NCBI RefSeq assembly: GCF_026000435.1
Contig: NZ_AP026764.1
Span: 682,001-746,000, forward strand
Reading direction: 5' to 3'
Length of the DNA: 64,000 nt
Source of the DNA: Vibrio sp. STUT-A11
Lineage (GTDB): Bacteria > Pseudomonadota > Gammaproteobacteria > Enterobacterales > Vibrionaceae
Positions 62,400-64,000 of the stretch are shown here, one piece after another. Every line of letters begins with the position of its first letter. Position 1 is the stretch's first letter. Under the pieces are notes generated by a model that had not been told where the DNA came from, did not search any database, and saw nothing but the letters and a program-made list of their open reading frames with translations. Made by a program: the position numbers and the translations under genes.

Positions 62400-63143
62400 C
62401 TACTTTAACGTGAGTTTTGTGCCATCAAATTTGAGGTTGCTCAGTAAGCGCTTTGCATTGGTTTTTCCTACGTCATCAAACTCCACGCCATAGCGGGAAT
62501 AATGTGTCGATTTTTGCAAGTTACAGATTCGGCCGTTAAGTGGGGTTAGCATACGGTTTTCTTCGGGAATGACTAAATCTAACCAAATCAAATCACCAAT
62601 TTGTAGCGGACGACTCATGGGAGAAGTTACGAAGCGACAGCCACTTCGTGAAATATCTCTTATCTCACATTCATTGCGATGTGTTTCGAAGCGTACATGA
62701 GCTTTCAAATTGACTTCGTAACGAACTTCTTTCCTGAGCTGATACACTTGCATCGTATTTGGCAGGTTGAGAACCAATAATGGATAAGGTTCACCTAAGC
62801 GATGCAGTATTTGTGCTCGAAAAGGAATAACCGCACCTTCACCACGTTGCGAATAGGCTTTAATGTTGACCCAAAATCCCTCTTGAAAGTAGAACTTGAG
62901 ATCTTCTTCTGAGATATTTGGCACTTCTACCAGTGCGGTATGGTTGGAATGGCAGCCAACAAAAGTGCTGTGGGTCATAAACTTGGTTCCGACTGGCGTG
63001 GTCACACTTAAAGAAACTTCACTACCATGTTCAACCATTGCCATTGCATCGGTGCTATTTAGTGTTGTCGCCTGACGTTCTGGTTCCCTCTGACTTTGAG
63101 AAGGTCGCTTGCCATCTCTGGCTTTGATTATCATATTTCTCAT
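62400..63143 (-). CDS. PilZ-domain c-di-GMP-binding protein (YcgR-like)
   Basis: This 247-residue cytoplasmic protein has an N-terminal YcgR-like beta domain (about 30-135) and a C-terminal PilZ domain. The c-di-GMP ligands are intact: RKEVRYEV supplies the RxxxR motif and DISRSGCRF the D/N-x-S-x-x-G motif. It should respond to cyclic di-GMP, perhaps controlling motility or surface polymers; the target is unknown. The start ATG at 63143 has no clear ribosome site, and a second ATG three codons on is possible. The first 30 residues are basic and Gln-rich, probably disordered. Confidence 0.9.
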   Translation of the reverse strand: MRNMIIKARDGKRPSQSQREPERQATTLNSTDAMAMVEHGSEVSLSVTTPVGTKFMTHSTFVGCHSNHTALVEVPNISEEDLKFYFQEGFWVNIKAYSQRGEGAVIPFRAQILHRLGEPYPLLVLNLPNTMQVYQLRKEVRYEVNLKAHVRFETHRNECEIRDISRSGCRFVTSPMSRPLQIGDLIWLDLVIPEENRMLTPLNGRICNLQKSTHYSRYGVEFDDVGKTNAKRLLSNLKFDGTKLTLK

Positions 63144-63263
63144 TATTATGGTCGAACCTGAAAAGGGGCTGATATGAAATGACTGGGCTTCCTAGCGTGG
63201 CTTTGATTTTATTCAGTGATATAGTTCGATTCAATAAGCTAACGGGAAATAAGGAAGTAAGTT

Positions 63264-63539
63264 ATGCAAAAAGTGACTCACGACGTCGAAAATGGCCTTT
63301 TCTGGGTTGAACTAGAGCAAGGCTTCAGCGCCAAAGTTGAGTATCAACTGCACAATGGCGAAATGCATATCACATCTACAGTGGTTCCTGAAGAACTAAG
63401 AGGTAAAGGTTGCGGTAAGGTGATGATGGAAGCTGTGTTGCCAGAAATTGAATCATTGGGCTACAAAATTGTTCCGGCTTGCCCTTATGTCGGGCATTAC
63501 ATCGGTAAAAATCAACAATGGGCGCATCTATTGGCATAG
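63264..63539 (+). CDS. small GNAT-fold N-acetyltransferase (YjdJ-like)
   Basis: This 91-residue protein is a minimal acetyl-CoA-binding GNAT domain of the YjdJ type: VEYQLHNGEMHITSTVVPEE, then the acetyl-CoA loop ELRGKGCGKVMM, and a C-terminal segment IVPACPYVGHYIGKNQQW. Such small proteins acetylate small molecules; substrate unknown. AAGGAAG is 6 bases before the ATG. Gene remnants follow at once downstream. Confidence 0.88.
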   Translation: MQKVTHDVENGLFWVELEQGFSAKVEYQLHNGEMHITSTVVPEELRGKGCGKVMMEAVLPEIESLGYKIVPACPYVGHYIGKNQQWAHLLA

Positions 63540-63555
63540 GAGCATCAATGATTAA

Positions 63556-63644
63556 CCCTTTATACCAAAGCATCGGAAAATTAATCCCTACACTGAAGCG
63601 TTGACCGCGAGAGCGATTGCTTATCTGAAAGGCCAATCTGAATG
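63556..63644 (+). pseudogene. possible C-terminal gene remnant
   Basis: After a stop at 63553-63555 the frame is open to a TGA at 63644 with protein-like composition (NPYTEALTARAIAYL), but it has no start codon before a TTG near its middle. It reads like the last 29 residues of a lost protein. Family not recognised. Confidence 0.35.
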
Positions 63645-63648
63645 AAAA

Positions 63649-63666
63649 AGCCTCCATGAGGAGGCT
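63649..63666. terminator. rho-independent terminator-like hairpin
   Basis: AGCCTCC and GGAGGCT form a 7-bp stem around ATGA with a preceding A-run; the minus strand then has TTTTTC, so it would best terminate leftward transcription of the GNAT remnant. Confidence 0.7.
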
Positions 63667-63671
63667 GAATT

Positions 63672-63794
63672 CTAATTCTTACTCGGTCTTATGCGTGCCA
63701 TGTAATAGGTATTGATGAATTCGCCATCGCGGAAGGAGCCATCAATTGCTTCGCCTTCGATCTCGAAGCCATGCTTCTCTCCTATATGTTTGTT
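63672..63794 (-). pseudogene. GNAT acetyltransferase C-terminal fragment
   Basis: The minus strand reads about 41 codons ending in TAG, with a GNAT C-terminus (EKHGFEIEGEAIDGSF, then NTYYMARIRPS). Upstream the frame meets a TAA within a few codons and the DNA turns AT-rich, so the first 100 or more residues of the gene are missing. It keeps its terminator. Confidence 0.72.
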
Positions 63795-64000
63795 TTACCT
63801 TAATCTAACTACTATTCTTCAATTTGAATAGTGTTTTTTATGTTTTAGTAAATTTAAACTTTTAAAATTAATGGGTTATGTTTTTGGTGCTTTGAATTTA
63901 TATAATGATTTAGGGCTGAAAATAGCGACTAGATTGAAAATATGTTGGATTTTTATACTAAAGCTGGACGCATTAATAGGCAATTGTGGTGAATTCGCTT
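63795..64000. other. AT-rich edge region
   Basis: These bases are clearly richer in A and T than the rest of the window and start where the GNAT fragment is cut. A TATAAT-like sequence at 63900-63906 precedes a 16-codon frame from 63942 that ends in TGA; I do not call a gene. Confidence 0.5.

Noticed and set aside
63942..63992. Start of a DUF805-like protein (LDFYTKAGRINRQLW)
   Set aside because: The GRINR segment recalls DUF805, but the frame stops at a TGA after 16 codons and the window ends, so it cannot be supported.

Overview
This window looks like part of a chromosome from a marine gammaproteobacterium of the genus Vibrio, probably the harveyi/parahaemolyticus group and probably the second chromosome. 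The grounds are gene content and family resemblance rather than any search. It holds the scrABC swarming/capsule locus next to kbl-tdh, an NqrM homologue, a GlyGly-CTERM serine protease, an UPF0319 protein and an NrtR-controlled NAD salvage cluster. Coding density is high with short operons. I saw no rRNA, tRNA, CRISPR array, intact insertion sequence or prophage.

Layout. 1-3100: NAD salvage (nicotinamidase cut by the left edge, NrtR regulator, divergent pncB). 3.2-7.1 kb: small envelope proteins, a DMT exporter with a divergent LysR regulator, a 242-bp MITE-like palindromic element and an NlpE-like lipoprotein. 7.4-8.9 kb: a compact DUF134 / NifX-like / NqrM-like operon behind two perfect palindromes. 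9-13 kb: an EF-G paralogue and a LamB/ScrY-type porin. 13.1-18 kb: MFS transporter and SoxR sharing a soxbox, two membrane proteins and a phospholipase D-type lipoprotein. 18-23 kb: RND adaptor and permease behind a long leader with a sigma-54-like promoter. 23-31 kb: a leftward block of AI-2E-family permease, potassium channel and a four-gene aromatic-acid-type efflux set (FUSC, outer membrane factor, DUF1656, HlyD). 31-36.6 kb: mixed genes including a trypsin-like protease, a deleted PHP-family pseudogene, cytochrome b562 and a LysR-VOC pair. 36.8-44.1 kb: scrABC, then kbl-tdh. 44.3-48.7 kb: feoA-feoB plus a short Cys-rich membrane protein, with two divergent periplasmic proteins. 48.8-52.5 kb: small proteins, cold shock protein, alpha carbonic anhydrase, MscS channel and a small HTH protein. 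52.6-56.8 kb: lactate use (lldP, lldD, LysR). 56.9-63.5 kb: prolyl oligopeptidase, a TPR-like protein with a Fur-box-like site, a Lon-family protease, a PilZ protein and a small acetyltransferase. 63.5-64 kb: two gene remnants and AT-rich DNA.

Themes. Several clusters are a regulator divergent from or next to its probable target (NrtR/pncB, LysR/EamA, SoxR/MFS, LysR/lldP). Iron and redox handling recurs (feo, NqrM-like, NifX-like, SoxR, Fur-like sites), as does c-di-GMP signalling (ScrC, PilZ protein). The least explained parts are the DUF134/NifX/NqrM operon with its twin operators, the MITE-like element, the leader ahead of the RND operon, and the decayed genes at 33.9 and 63.6 kb.
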